Below, in pieces: positions 11,781 to 24,795 of a stretch of 64,000 bases of DNA. The translations under genes and the position numbers were made by a program. Where the stretch lies: contig WTXI01000023.1 of assembly GCA_022376515.1 (NCBI GenBank), forward strand, positions 124,001 through 188,000, in the 5' to 3' direction. The notes under the pieces were generated by a model that saw only the letters and a program-made list of their open reading frames with translations, was not told where the DNA came from and did not search any database. Each line of letters begins with the position of its first letter. The stretch's first letter is position 1. This DNA is from Lactifluus volemus. Taxonomy: Eukaryota; Basidiomycota; Agaricomycetes; Russulales; Russulaceae.

Positions 11781-12303
11781 TGATGTCCTTTCAGTTCAAT
11801 TGTAGGTCCTTTTTTTTTTGCTACCTGTAAAAACTAGGATCGCAGTGGACGATTTTGCCTATATCTGTATCGGTGTATTAGTCTCGGCAGACGGGGCTCG
11901 AACCTTATTCATCCAACTTAGTTAAAAGATCTGAGATCTATTTGTATACCATGCGCGCTGATGCTGTTTCGACCGTGAGAATGGGAAGCTCTACGACCGT
12001 TACTGGCATGGTCTGTTTCAAAAATTGATGGTCGCTTAAGATTAAGATTAAAGATTATCTTATCGGCCGTCACGGACTTACTCAGACACTCCAGTATTCG
12101 CTACATAAATTCTGCATACCACGACACTTATAAATGGGTACTGTACATGGCTAGCCCGTCAAATCTTGTGGTGATTGAGCAAGAATTGAGAAAAAGGTCC
12201 AAAGTGAACGAATGGTCTGATCAGATTATCAGATAAATTAAATGGTCCACGTGTGCCATGTCAGTGTAGGCGAGCGCCCGCTGCTAATTAGGGCCATCAG
12301 CTG
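11781..12303. other. Intergenic region with a degenerate MITE relative
   Basis: No gene. About 12158-12240 (TTGTGGTGATTGAGCAAGAA and onward) resembles the internal and right part of the MITE at 26979-27304, but the terminal repeats are eroded. Confidence 0.45.
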
Positions 12304-12335
12304 CCTCATGTCAACAACGCCCCCTTAAAGTGCCT
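12304..12335 (+). promoter_or_regulatory. Conserved upstream elements of gene E
   Basis: CCTCATGTCAACAACGC followed by CCCCTTAAAGTG lies 50-80 bp upstream of the ATG at 12386. Both motifs recur upstream of F1, F2, F3 and F4. Confidence 0.55.
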
Positions 12336-12385
12336 CACCAGGACATAGTACCCTCTTCTTCCTTTCCATACCACACATTTCTCCA

Positions 12386-14334
12386 ATGTCCCCAACTGAA
12401 CACCTCGCCGTCACCGTTCCTGGTGAAGAGGAGACGAAGAGCAAACTTGAAGGCAGTATGCTGTCTGCCCCCGGCACTATACCAGGTACTGCCGAGGCAG
12501 CAAGGCAGGCAGAGAAAGATGGCGACAGCTCCGGGCCTCTCTTCTCATTGTATCACGAAATGACAGATGAAGAAGACAAAATGAGGGCAGAACGCTGGCA
12601 AAAGGATGCCGACGGAATCCTTGTATTCGTACGCACCTCAGTGTCATTTTTCACATCTCTTCACACGTCAAATCAATGTTACAGACGGGTTTGTTCTCTG
12701 TTGCCGTTACTGCATTAATCGCCGTCACAGTCCAAGACCTTAAGGAGAACCCACAGGATAGATCGGCGTTTTTCCTTGAGCACTTGTATGCACTTCAATT
12801 CGGTGAAAGCTCCAACGGTACACGGCCTTCTTCCGCAGCTGAAATTACTCCATTCTCTGTTCCCCTATTCACCAACGTGGTGAATGCATTCCTTCTCATG
12901 AGCTTGTGTCTCAATATTTTGGCCGCACTATTCTCTCTATTCGTCCAACGAGCGACACGTCAATACCTTTTCATTACTCGCTCTCCGCGGTCCAACCCCG
13001 ACGACCGAGCGCGGTTGCGTGAAGCCTTTGTCAACGACTTCCAGAATTCGCCCATTTCTTATGCTGTTTGGGCATCAATGATCTCATTATTTGTCTCCAC
13101 GGGCTTTTTTTTTTGCGGCCTTCTCCTCTATCTTTACAAACTCGATCCAGATGTCTATGACTCTGTCTATATTTGCGCGGGCATTTGCGTCGCCATATAT
13201 TTATTCATTGTCTTTATGCCTGTTGAGCGGGGAAGTGCATTCTATCTGTCGCTCTTCTCATTCTTCATACCCTCATCGCTTATGCTCAAGTTTCGTTTAT
13301 GGAGATCGACAAAGGAGATCGACGACCGCGTCCTGGGCCGGTTATTCAAGGCTACCATTAAGGATTCCGACCTTGTGCGATTCTTTGAAAGCATCCCTGG
13401 CTTCTGCAAATCATCACGGGTCGTCGAACCTCAAGACATGATCGCCAAGTTGAAGCTCCACACGACTGTCAAAGGTTTATTGGCACGCACTTGGACATCC
13501 AATTCCCTCCCCAAGTCGATTAAAGTTCGGCGACTAGCCGCCTGCGTGAAGGTCGCCGACGCTACACCCCTCCCGAATGCGATGTTGTCAATCCTCGAAG
13601 ATACATTCCCTCGCGACCCGCATGCCGCGCTGCAGTCCGTTGAACTGGCTCACTTCCTGAAGAACCAAGGCCATAGCAAGCCGCATGAGATTGGCTTATG
13701 TGCTCAAATAATTATCGCTGGCATCATCTCACACGTACAGGAAAACGACAACGATTGGGTTGCGCTCGCTGCGAATCAATTGGGCAAATCGGAAACCGTC
13801 ATTCGGGGCTACCTCGAACATGGCAATGACAGCTTGTTACTTGCCAACCTGATCCACATCACTCGCCAGATCCTCAACCCTTTGGTGGATGATCCGGGTC
13901 TGCGTCTGGATAGGGCTAACGCCTCCTCACGCATATTTTCAGCCCTTTCCAAATTTGACATCCGAAGGGCTCTTCCTGGACTGCGGCACGACTTCTCCGT
14001 CTTATGGGATGAAATCGATCGACAGGCGGAAACGGGAACTATCAATGCTATGGAGATTCGCGACAAGCTTCATAGTCTCTACGACCTCGAAACTGGTGGC
14101 AGTCATCTCCCTTCCTTCATAAAAGTCCGACACAATCCGCACGGGGAAACATACTACGTCAACTATATCACACGCAGCACTAGTTGGACACGCCCAAACA
14201 ACCCCGTTTTACCTGACAGGACCCAACCCCCCACCACAGCCACTATATCGTCCCAGTCACACCCCACTGCCTCGCCTCTCCAAAACGGCGGCCGTTCCGG
14301 TACTTCACAGGCCGTGACTTCCATTGCCACCTAA
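12386..14334 (+). CDS. Gene E: DUF6535 membrane protein with degenerate WW module
   Basis: Two exons, 12386-12628 and 12685-14334 (56-nt intron GTACGC..TTACAG), encode 630 residues in phase. The N-terminus has an acidic linker, then GPLFSLYHEMTDEEDK..RWQKDADGILVF, and DUF6535 continues with TGLFSVAVTALIAVTVQDL. Hydrophobic segments lie at roughly residues 82-100, 146-170, 208-232 and 240-260. The helical half includes CVKVADATPLPNAMLSIL and GLCAQIIIAGIISHVQ. Near residues 565-592 a WW-like module (KVRHNPHGETYYVNY, TSWTRP) has phenylalanine where the first signature tryptophan should be. Introns 1 and 3 of the paralogues are absent. It looks intact and is the best-preserved member of the WW-bearing branch. 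Confidence 0.88.
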
Positions 14335-15599
14335 AAAGCAGGCAGCATCGCTTATAGTGAAAGGTCAACCCTCCAAAACCCACTTTTCCTGTTCTTTTGC
14401 CCGCATCCTTTCTCCTCTTCCCTCTGTGTCGTTTCGACTTCTCCCTCACGACCCGTCAGCCTCAGTCACTCCCATGAGACCATGGATTCCTTTCCACACC
14501 CTGGGGCTCTCGCACCGTTGCGTGTGTGCCTTGGGCTCAGTCCCGCTGTCTCTGGCTTCATGCCACAACTATGTCCCATCATTGTCTTTGAATCTGCTAC
14601 TCGCCTCATGACTCTCTGCTCCCCCATTTAGTTTCGATCCTTTCATGTCTGTCTTTTCTACTTTCTTTGTGTTACTCCCGTTTGCGTTCCGGTTTCAATC
14701 TCATACGACCACGGTTTGGGCGGAGCATTGTGCTTCTTTTTGTTTGACTAACTCACTTCTGACGTACCTCACTTGCCCCGTGACTCATGGTAGTTGTGTC
14801 CTCGAGTTCGTAACTTTACTATCGCGTCCCGTTCTTTTTGATGCCTTACGTCTTTAGACACCCATAGCTACCACTTACTGGGAGGCAGAAATGTATTCGA
14901 TTTAAAAGGGGTCTGTAAATTGTGCTGTACAGGCAGCGGACCATCGCTGTTTGTCGTGTCCTCCGTCGTGCCTACCTAGGTCTAGAAAGTCGCTAAATTC
15001 CGCATCAACGATGCGTTTTATTATAGTCGTTTCGCTCTGTTCCCACGATTGCACATTCCCAATGGACATATCTGCCCTCTCTGACCACTCTGCAGGTAGC
15101 TTCTGCTTCTCGCCTTAACGTGATGGGAACTGAACCGATTAGCTGATGAAGCCCAGCCGAACTTTAGCAAAGTCGCGAACTTGGGCCGGCTCACTTCGAT
15201 TTTCTCACTCGATTCTTGCTCAATCACTATATGACTTAATCTACAGACTCCAGTACCACATCCTGAGCATATTCCATACACACATGATTTGATAGAAGTT
15301 GTCCGTGTTATGTAACGAAAAACAAAACCAAAAAGCGCTCCTTTCTCAGGTGACTCTGAATCTGGTTGACCTTAACTTCGAGAAGCAAAAACCCGAAAGT
15401 ATTTAATCGACTTCCTCGCATCAGAACTGAAATGGAAATTCGAAATGCGGTGGAACTGGTATTGGACGTGGAAAAGGGTAAGATACAGGGATTACAAGCG
15501 CTTTCCGTTCACGTGACTGATCGAACCGGGCGAAGCGAAAACCGTCCGATGATTCGGATCAACACCAGCAGAAAAGCAAAAACGCGGTCACCGGCACTG
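14335..15599. other. Gene-free region downstream of gene E
   Basis: Pyrimidine-rich 3' region, then unique sequence without a supportable gene. A reading frame through 15366-15827 runs into the repeat fragment that follows; its product resembles nothing I know. Confidence 0.5.
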
Positions 15600-15860
15600 G
15601 GGCTGGAGGTGGAAAAGTGGGAGATATATGCTCTGCGGACTTATTCCAGTGAGTGGACTTGGATACCTTACTTTCGCATGCGTCATTGGCTTCCGTCGTC
15701 AATTTCCCGCGGAGTACAGGCAGTCCTTGCCAATCTCTCTTTCACCAACGACGCCGCAGGCTTCGTTGAAATCTTGCAGCCCCCTTTGGATTGCCTTTCT
15801 ACCCCTGAGTGCGTCCCGCCCGTCTGAACAATTTCCATTTTAGGCAGCATGATTGAAAGC
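15600..15860. repeat. R0 repeat fragment
   Basis: Matches 24388-24560 and 33760-33930, where it is fused directly to the truncated ends of A2 and A3. A hallmark is TTCCCGCGGAGTACAGGC. In the A2/A3 copies the TTCCCGCGGAG unit is present twice. Confidence 0.7.
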
Positions 15861-16639
15861 ACATGTTCCGAATAGTCTTGGTCCAAGAGTGGTACTGATC
15901 GATTGATTGGTGATATGGATGTGCGTGTCCCAAAATTTTCTATACGCCCGGGTAACTCTGACTTTGTGTATCGCGGATAGTCACAGGTGTACTAGTTGAG
16001 AGTACAAACACCGGTCGCTCGGTCGCCCCAGCTCACTGCACTCACCGATGGACGGGACTCCCGCTGCTGCCGCCTCCGGATTCAACATGATATAGCAAAC
16101 GACCGAACGCTAATAGGGCGGTTAAAACCGGTTCGCACAAGAGCACGACTTGGTGACAAACTCGGAGTGCACGCAGAAACTTGCGCAGGAGAGCAATTAC
16201 GCTCTTGATACGTGCTCGTTGAGCGCATGAATGATTTGTACCTCTACCTACCGACTTCTCCTTTCCTGCTTTTTGTTGAATATTGATTTGTGGATTCAGA
16301 AGAAAGTTGAGCAGAGTAACTATCGAGTAGCTATCAGCTGAAAGGCTCTACAGCTGTGCTTTGGCCCTCTGAAGTGTCGTTGAATCATTTTATTTACAGA
16401 TTCCAATTTTATAGTAGAAGTGTCGTCACTTAACAAGTCAACTAACCAGGAGCCGAGATCTCAGACCTAATCCAACTCGATGGATCCTCCTTCTCATCAT
16501 TTATAACAAAAAAAAGGGTAATGTGCTCAAAATTGTGAAATATAAATGAGAAGGTGCGCAGATCGAATTCTGGGGGCATTCAAGGAGTCAGGGACACACA
16601 GAAAACACCGACCTGTGACTGGGTGACTTCTCTAACGCC

Positions 16640-17470
16640 ATGAAAGTGAGCTTTGCGTAGAACTAATTAAAGAGAAGAGCGCCCTGCAGGACGGTGGCCT
16701 TTCCGGCCCCGACATCAACTGACTGCGCGCTCCACACGTACGCACAGGTATGAAACGTTTGACACGCGATTTTGATGGCGTACTTCTTTTCACTGGCACC
16801 TTGCGAAAAGGCAAAGCCGTCCTTGAATAAAAAACTGTGTGGAAAACACCTAGAAGCGGCAGCGCGAGCCACAAATAGCCTGAGTTCGAGGAACTTATCA
16901 ATGAGACAGAGGCAGTCACAGAGGGCATGCCGATCACTTACATGATCATGGCCTGTTTAACCACAGTTGGAGAAGCACCACACACCACGAAGGACATACG
17001 AGCTGCAAGTCCACTCTTCGGTGAGTGGCCACTAGACTTTAAAGAGACCACGATGTTAACACGACGCTAACACGACAATTCTACAGGCAACACGTGACCT
17101 CGGTTCTTTTCATCCATTGCGGGCCGACCGCAGGTGGACATCACCGAGCCCGCGTCCTGGTACCGATCCGTCAGCGATGCGCCCGGGCCCTCACCCTAAA
17201 AGCAGAGGCTCGCCACACCCACCACTGGATGCGGGGCCCGCCATCGCAGCTGCTCCATGTCATGGATCAGCCTGATCCATTTCGCACACGGCTTGCTGAA
17301 GAAGAATATGGAGCGCGTGCAGAAGCTCGCGCAGGTGAGCAATTACGCCGTCGAGACATATCAGCTGATGCTAAGTACGCGCCCTCGAGGAGTACAGAGA
17401 GCAGTCAGTGTGATGTCCAAGCACGACCACGACCAGACTCGGCAGTTTGCATTCCTTGATCTCAGATAAA
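16640..17470 (+). pseudogene. S segment: conserved gene fragment of unknown family, copy 1
   Basis: An exon-like stretch at 16879-17020 (FEELINETEAVTEG, MIMACLTTVGEAPHTTKDI) ends at a GTGAGT donor. The matching acceptor is TTCTACAG at 17086. A TGA follows three codons later in this copy. Copies 2 and 3 read TGT at that place and stay open for about 65 further codons. Downstream, a frame with HFAHGLLKKN..VQKLAQVSNYAVETYQ is kept in all copies. I do not recognise the family. Confidence 0.4.
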
Positions 17471-17867
17471 TTTTGTCCAGACCGAAAAAGGGACCTTGCC
17501 GCGGCTACGGCGATTGTGATAGGATCTTGAGGGCCGTTTGAGGTGCGTTTCCCACTAGGCTGTCAATGGCATAGAGTTATGTCAAAGTTGCTTTTCTATT
17601 CCTTCAGGCTACCTCGTGGTCTCCTTCACTCTTCACTCTGCTCTGCCGTAATGGTTCCCCTATTCCGCCTTGTTTCTTTCGCTCCGAGAGAACGCTGTGG
17701 TTCATGTCTCGCTTCAAGTTTGCCAGGCTTAGGTGTACTAAGGTTTGTCTATGATGGCTCTCTATTTGTTGCGTTTGCCGTCTTCTCGAACAATAATCCT
17801 CGAAGGCGCAGGAAATGTTGCGATTGACAGGATGCACGGAAGCTGCAGCGAACAGATACTAATCCTT

Positions 17868-17905
17868 CATTCGATCATTCTATCATTCGATCGTTCGATC
17901 ATTTG
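17868..17905. repeat. Octamer minisatellite (ATCATTCT/ATCGTTCG)
   Basis: Tandem TCATTCKA-like units end copy 1 of the S half. The same array at 41297-41345 has two further units, so it is length-variable. Confidence 0.75.
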
Positions 17906-18080
17906 AGACCCTTCATTTGAAGTACTGTACTCAGAAGTGCGTGTTCCTCCTCATCTGGCCACGGGTGTAACCGGCTGTATGATAACTGGTACTGCGGGGC
18001 TGTCTTCGAGACAAACGCGACGCGTCGATTGAGCCAAGTTCTCGGCACTCAGTACTCACTGGCAGTGCTCAGCGCTCGTG

Positions 18081-18215
18081 GTATAAAGAAGACTACTTCC
18101 GTTGATGAATGTATCAGGTGTGCTAATCGGCGCAGGTTTCTAGCTTGTCATTCCTTCTTTTGGATTGCCTCATGTTTGCAACGTGGCTACTATTGTATGA
18201 CCCCTTAAAGTGTCT
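18081..18215 (+). promoter_or_regulatory. F1 promoter elements
   Basis: A TATA-like GTATAAAG (18081) lies about 185 bp upstream of the ATG, followed by CCTCATGTTTGCAACGTGG (18168-18186) and CCCCTTAAAGTG (18201). The same order holds in F2, F3 and F4. Confidence 0.6.
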
Positions 18216-18265
18216 GTCCAAGATGTATGAACTCCATCTTTTTCTTCATACTACGCATTTCTTCA

Positions 18266-20198
18266 ATGTCTCAGCCTGAACATCACGCTCTCAACGTCAG
18301 TGGCATCAATTATCACCGGGAGGAGGAAGTGAACCCCCAAGGTATGTTACCTTTGTTTCAACATTAGTCTTATCCACCCACATGCACGCTAGATTCCCGC
18401 CCATACCCTGTATTTGATGATAACTCGGAGCCCCTCTTCTCTATGTATTGCAAGATGACCGAGAAAGACAATAAGAAAGCCGAATTCTCGCAAAAGTATG
18501 CCGAGGTTATCATTATCTTCGTGCGTACCTCTTTTATTCTCCACACCGCTTCAGATATCAACTCGGTATTACAGATGGGCTTGTTCTCTGCCGTCGTTGC
18601 GGCATTACTTGCCGTGACACTCCAGGACCTCAGACCAGACACACAGGAAAAATCTGCATTCTATCTTGAGAAACTTTACGAACTTCAATTTCCCGGAGAC
18701 TCCAACGGATCTCTCCCTTCCACACCAGCTCGACCTCCCCCATTCTCTGCTCCGAAATATGCCATCTGGGCGAACTCACTCTTGTTCATGAGTTTAATTT
18801 TCGATCTTTGCACTGCGATTCTCGCCATATCGATACGGCGATGGATGACCAAGAGCCTCCTATTTACTCGGTCCCTGGAAAACAGCCCCCACGATCGAGC
18901 GCGGGTGCAGGACGTCATTGTCAACGAATACCAGGATTTGAATTCCCTGCCGGCTTGGGTCGTAAGGATCATGATCCATATTTCCGCGTTCCTTTTGTGG
19001 GCTGGCCTTTCCGTATACCTCTTCCATTATAGCAAAACTGTCTTCATTGTATCCTTTTCTACTGGACTTTTTTGCTTCTTCTCGTATGTCGGCATCCTAT
19101 ATTGGCTGGGAACGGTAAGTGGCCCCTCTATTCCTATTCTTTCACCGTGTACTCACAGGTCAACCCTAATTCGTCGTTTATTCGCAGGTTCGTTCCAAGG
19201 CGCGATCGTCAGCGGGCGACGTCCGCGTCTTGGATCGATTATTCAAGGGTGTTGTCGAAGATTCTGACCTTGTGCAGTTCTTTGAGAACATCCTCTCCTT
19301 TTGCAAGTCAAAAGTAGTCGACGATCCTCTACAGAAGATTACTGAATTGGGAAGCGAGAGGTTTCAGACGGCCGTGCAGAAGTTATTGGAACATACTTGG
19401 TCATCCAATTTACTGACTGTCTCGGAGAAATTGCGCCGACTCGTCGTCTGTGTCAACTTCGCTGACACTATACGCTTCCCAAGTGTAACGTCATCAATCT
19501 TCGAACACATATTCACTCAGGACCAGCATGACGCGCTGAGTTCCGTTGAAATTGGGCATCTCCTGAGACACAAGGGCAGAATTATCGGTTCATGTGCACA
19601 AAGCATTATTGCTGGCATCATTTCAAAAGTACAGAAACACAACGACGATTGGGTTGCGCTTGCTACGGACCAATTAGGCCCCTCCCTTCCACGCTACCTT
19701 GAACATGGAAATGATAGCGTGTTACTTGCTAACCTGATTCACATCACTCGCCAGATCCTTGAGTCTTCAAGGGATGGTCCAGGTCGGGATATGGCTGACG
19801 CCATGTCATTAAACATATTTTCAACCCTTTCCAATTTTGACATACGAAATACACTTCCTGAACTGCAGGATGATTTCCGTGCCTTATGGAATGAAATGGA
19901 ACAAACGCCGAACGACAAACTTGTCGCGCAAGTCTGCGACAGGCTTCGTAATTTCCACGACGCCCTCCCTGACTCTCTCAGTTCCCGGGCCGAGGACCGG
20001 CACGATCCACCCAGGCACGACCCTCTGGCTAACCGTGACACGCGTAGCATCACTTCGATCCGCTCATCCTCCAATCTTACTCCTGTTTCTATGTCTCCCA
20101 TTCCCTCTTCATCACGGATGCTGTTGCAGCGGGCTTCAGGCCCTATTACCCCAGAACCTGCCGAAGAGTTGTCACCCGGTGGCCTAACGTCAACGTGA
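18266..20198 (+). CDS. F1: DUF6535 family membrane protein
   Basis: Exons 18266-18341, 18393-18520, 18575-19114 and 19188-20198 join in phase to 584 residues; introns are 51, 54 and 73 nt. Start MSQPEHHALN. DUF6535 core: EPLFSMYCKMTEKDNKK, then MGLFSAVVAALLAVTLQDL, SLLFMSLIFDLCTAILAIS, IMIHISAFLLWAGLSVYLF and VFIVSFSTGLFCFFSYVG. The helical half has CVNFADTIRFPSVTSSIF, GSCAQSIIAGIIS and SLPRYLEHGNDSVLLANLIH. The tail (about residues 505-584) is Ser/Arg/Pro-rich, probably disordered, and ends PAEELSPGGLTST. No WW module. Nearly identical in its first three exons to F4. Confidence 0.88.
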
Positions 20199-20799
20199 CC
20201 GCTGCCATGGTTCTGGTCATTGGTTTGCCTCTCGCCCTTCACCACCTTTCCTCTTCTCATTGGTTCATTGACAGAAACGCTGATTCGCCTGTGCATCACC
20301 AAGTCATGCCCTTTTCTATGTCTCGTGCACCGCAACGCCACCCCGACACACATCCTTTCCCCTGCCGCTCCGGCACCGTATCGACCGATTCCTTCCTCTC
20401 TTGCCTCGGGTAGTTTCTATGTCTTGCAACACCGAGAATATATTTTATTTTTCATTCCTCCTTTTTCAGGAAGTGAGACACATCTCATGACGATCCACCT
20501 GGGGCCACGCCGGGTCCTTCTCCTTCTCTTTCTAACTACTCATGACTTCTCTTCATTCCCTTTATTTAACTCTCTCAATTCTGGCCTCCTTACGTCCCCT
20601 GTTGTGGTATTCATGTATTTTTTAGGTTGGATTACCTTTCTTTCGCACTCAGAGCTTCACTACTTCGTTGGAACTGGCAATCGAAATATTGAAATGGATG
20701 TACTCTAAACTTTTGACCGGAGCACTTGTCAGTGCAGATCCGAACAGACAAGATTAGAATAATCTGTCGGAGATTTCTGAAAGTGCGAACGATTGGGTG
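20199..20799. other. Conserved 3' flank of F1
   Basis: No gene supported. The flank is shared by F2 (29564-30177), F3 (38502-39300) and, split by transposons, F4. It switches to the inverted gene A block near 20800. Confidence 0.6.
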
Positions 20800-21409
20800 G
20801 GTAAAACCCACATCTCTCTTTCAATGATTCTCATATCCGAGTCTTCGCCTCTGAGTCCCTATATTCTTACATCCTCTCTTGTGGTACTCATGCTTGTTAG
20901 TCTTCGCTTTTGCAACTCAGGGTATCCCTACTTTGTATTTCGTTGGAAACTGGAACTGGAAGTATTTGAAATGGCATACAGGTACAACCGTAACTTGAAG
21001 ACGAGGAGTAACAAATAAATTTAAGGGCATGGACGCGGCGTGAGGCAGTCAAGGGCCGTACCGAGCGAACAAAAATGAACGTGAAACTAAACAAGGAATC
21101 GAAACTCACAAGGAACGCAGCAGACATAAAAGGCGACAAAGGAAACATTAGCGTAACACGAAGCCGCAGCGGGCCTGTGCCTGGGGCACAAGGGTGAAAA
21201 GGGATGAAACGAAGTGAGAGAAGGGAGGACGTGAAACACGGTTTGAAAAAATTTCCGGGAGAAAACGAATATCGTTCGACAAGAAATTGAACCTACAAGG
21301 ACCACCATCGGCAACAACTTTGTTCGGGTAAGCGGAGAACTACGAGGAATTGTCCGACCGGTCACGACGATTTTCAGCTGACGGGTCCGTGTGAGTCGTG
21401 ACGAGTAGG

Positions 21410-22070
<661 letters not shown>

Positions 22071-22835
22071 CCAAATGACGTCACGGGGTCACGTGAGGAA
22101 CGGAGTACAATTCACAATATATGCATGGATACAGCTACTGCTGGGGAATTGTAGCAGAGGCTGAGGTCGAGGGCGGAGCGCAAAGGGATGGCCCCAACCG
22201 GATTGTCCCAATGTTTGTTTTCTTCTCTCGCGTGATCTCTCTCCCCTTTCATTTTTTCGCTTCGCACGCTCATTATTGATTCAGAGATTGGGACACAAAA
22301 ACTACCTTTTCACAAAGGTGAGAAAAGTGTATCGTAAATGAGACGAAAGGTCGAAAGGCACTCTACAAAGAGACACGTGACCGAAGCAGGGAAATTTTCA
22401 GAGGACGCGTGTATCTCATATGCTCAGAAGACGCTCGCACTCGAATTTCCTCAACAGAAAAGTAAAAACCAAAAATCAAGGGCCTAGATACGGCGCGAGG
22501 CAGTCGAGGTCCAAAGGACAAAGGGAAGACGCGTTTTGCACGGAGAATGCCGTACCCAGTAAACAAAAGTACTAGTAAACGTAAATCCAAACAGGGACAC
22601 GAAGTAGACACAAAGGAGATAAAAAAAAAAAAGAAGGCATAGATGAAACGAGGAAAGCGAAAGAAGGATGAGACAGTGAAAAACGGTACATAAAACGTGG
22701 TTTTACAAATTCCAAGAAAACCTGTTGAAAAATCACATCGACTTCATGGCATACGATTCCGCGACGACCAATATCGCAAGTTTAAATTGCAATTTGATTT
22801 GGCCAAGCAGAGACCAAGTCGAATGGTCCGACGGG
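22071..22835. other. Counterpart of the gene A 3' region
   Basis: Reverse complement of roughly 2660-3480. No gene. A short A run at 22622-22632 corresponds to the T-rich stretch near 2845. Confidence 0.55.
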
Positions 22836-24388
22836 TCACGATTTCGGGTCCATGTGATCGAGTGATCTCATCTCGGTTGAATTGTTACGGCTCAGTTCTT
22901 GAGAATGATGATACACACTGAGGGGAGTAGGGCGTATAGTGTCAGGGAGAGAAACAGAAGGTACACCCGAAATGGCATGGGTAGGAGAAGGGGTTGGTGG
23001 TGGTGGTGGTGGTGGTGGCGGCAGAACCTGTGGCCTGTGAAGTTCCGGCCTGAGGACGGCCATCACTTTCGAGGGGCTGGACATTCATGTGGGACGAGGG
23101 GGTGCAATTGATATGATTCGAAGCCTGCTGCGATGCTAGTAGCTCCTGTGAGGGAGGAGTCTGGGCGCGATATAAGGCGGTGGGTCGGATGGGCGGGTCC
23201 AAGTGGTGCGTTGCTTGTTACGATCGATGTAATATGTGCGCCCATCTGGAGTCTGTCGAACCTCCCATCCAGGAGGGAGATCATCGTTGCTAGGATTCAT
23301 GGACGGAGGAATCCAAGTGGTGCTGCGCGTGTCATAGTATATACGGCCATCTGGAGTCTGTCGGACCTCCCCCCAACAAGAAGGGAGACCATCGCTTTGA
23401 GGTGAGCTCTCATCGCGGAGACCGCAAAGGCTGTCGCGGATCTTTATAGCGACTCTGTTGTTCGGAGCTTCCCAATTGATTTCATCCCACAAGACACCAA
23501 AGTCGCGCTTCAGACCTGGAAAAGTATTGCTTATGTCGAAATTTGAAAGTGTTGGTAATATGATTGACGACGCGGAGGCCATATCCCGACCCCGATTCGA
23601 GTCGTCCGACTCGTCCCCGGAAGAGGATTGAAGGATCTGGCGAGTGATGTGGATCAGGTTGACAAGTAACAAGTTTTCATGACCGTGTTCGAGGTAAGTC
23701 TGCACTGGCAGTGAGTGCAATCCAATGGTGGTCGCCTGACCGCACATTTGAAATTATGCCAGCTACAACGCTTTGTGCGCACAACCCAATCCCATTACGT
23801 TGGTTTCGCAAGGATTGCCCCAATTCGACGAGTGTTAACAATTGATGCTGGTCGCAGGGGAATATGACTTGAAGGATTGACGACGCTACGTCCGAGAGGT
23901 GCACAGAATCAGCGAACTCCACACAGGCAACGACTCGCCGTATCTTTTCCGAATCGGAGAGGGAATTGGATGACCAAATACGTTTCATTAAGTTTTTATT
24001 GCCATTTTAAGCTTCATTTTAATCTTCTCGTCTCTGAATCGCACTAGATCTGAGTTTTCTGGCCTGAGTGCCTCGAATATCTGGTCTACGATGTGGTCGT
24101 CGATCTCCATTGTCGATTTCCAGAAAAACTTCTCTTGCACAACCTGCAAAGACGGGATGCGAGAGGAATGACAGTTGTAATGCACGTGTGTGCATAAAAT
24201 GGATGAAGGCACATATCAAGACGCAAACGATTGAGCAAGTGTAGAAGCAGATGTAGACCGGTTTATCGAGAAGCAGAAGATAGAGGGAAATGGCGAAAAG
24301 AAAAACGTTCATGGACAAAAATAACGAATTCATCGATACCAGAACAGCCCAAATGATTGGCGATTTCTGGATGCTACTGCCAAAGCCG
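22836..24388 (-). pseudogene. A2: truncated gene A copy
   Basis: Lacks the first two exons and the first two hydrophobic segments. It keeps IIWAVLVSMNSLFLSMNVFLF, the helical half, both WW modules (the first one complete here, with RIYYDTRSTTW) and the tail. Breaks: a one-base deletion near 23993 ends the frame at MAIKT; an internal deletion near 23690 removes the DQLGKSED segment; a frame change near 23155 follows the second WW module. Not functional. Confidence 0.8.
22996..23020 (-). repeat. (GGT)n microsatellite, short allele
   Basis: Same poly-Thr locus as 2371-2417, contracted to about 8 units. Confidence 0.8.
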
Positions 24389-24795
24389 GGAAAAGTTAGG
24401 CTTCCGTCGTCGTTCCCGCGGAGCATCGTTCCCGCGGAGTACAGGCGGTCCTTGCCAATCTCTTTCACCAACGACGCCGCAGACTTCCCCTTTGGACTGC
24501 CTTCTACCCCTGAGTGCGTCCCGCCCGGTCTGAACAATTCCCATTTTAGGCAGGCATAATTGAAAGGACCATGCTTCCGGGAGTTCTGGATAGTCTTGGT
24601 CCAAGGGTGGTTCTGATCGGTGATTGATTGGTAATATGGATGTGCATGTCCCAAAATTCTCTATACGCCCGGGTAACTCTGACTTTTTGTCCCGCAGATG
24701 GTCACCGGTGTACTAGTTGCGGGTACAAACACCGGTCGCCCGGTCGCCCCAGCTCACTGCACTCACCAATGGACGGGACTCCCGCTGCTGCTGCC

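Larger units (their letters stand above)
15890..17980 (+). repeat. R+S repeat block, copy 1
   Basis: Roughly 2.1 kb. The R half (15890-16515) and S half (about 16520-17850) recur at 39300-41340 in the same arrangement. At 24600-26760 and 34000-36050, R is direct but S is inverted. R carries a diverged echo of an S segment (GCAGAAACTTGCGCAGGAGAG near 16170 against GCAGAAGCTCGCGCAGGTGAG near 17320). Confidence 0.75.

Noticed and set aside
15366..15827. 153-codon frame near 15.4 kb
   Set aside because: No recognisable motif, crosses into the R0 repeat, and the counterpart is not preserved in the other R0 copies.
16320..16440. About 95-bp insertion in R blocks 1 and 4 relative to 2 and 3
   Set aside because: No clean target duplication or terminal repeat could be defined, so a deletion in the other copies is equally likely.
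17870..17905. CRISPR-like array at the ATCATTCT repeats
   Set aside because: Units are contiguous octamers without spacers, in a fungal genome.
19739..20353. Minus-strand frame of about 204 codons antisense to the F tail (also at 29101-29718)
   Set aside because: Antisense shadow of the F exon 4, with Arg/Ser-rich composition expected from the complementary strand.
20195..20708. Reading frame starting MTAAMVLVIGLPLA downstream of F1, also after F2, F3, F4
   Set aside because: It begins at the F stop codon in the 3' flank, its end differs among copies through indels, and it shows no domain; it is conserved only because the flank was duplicated.
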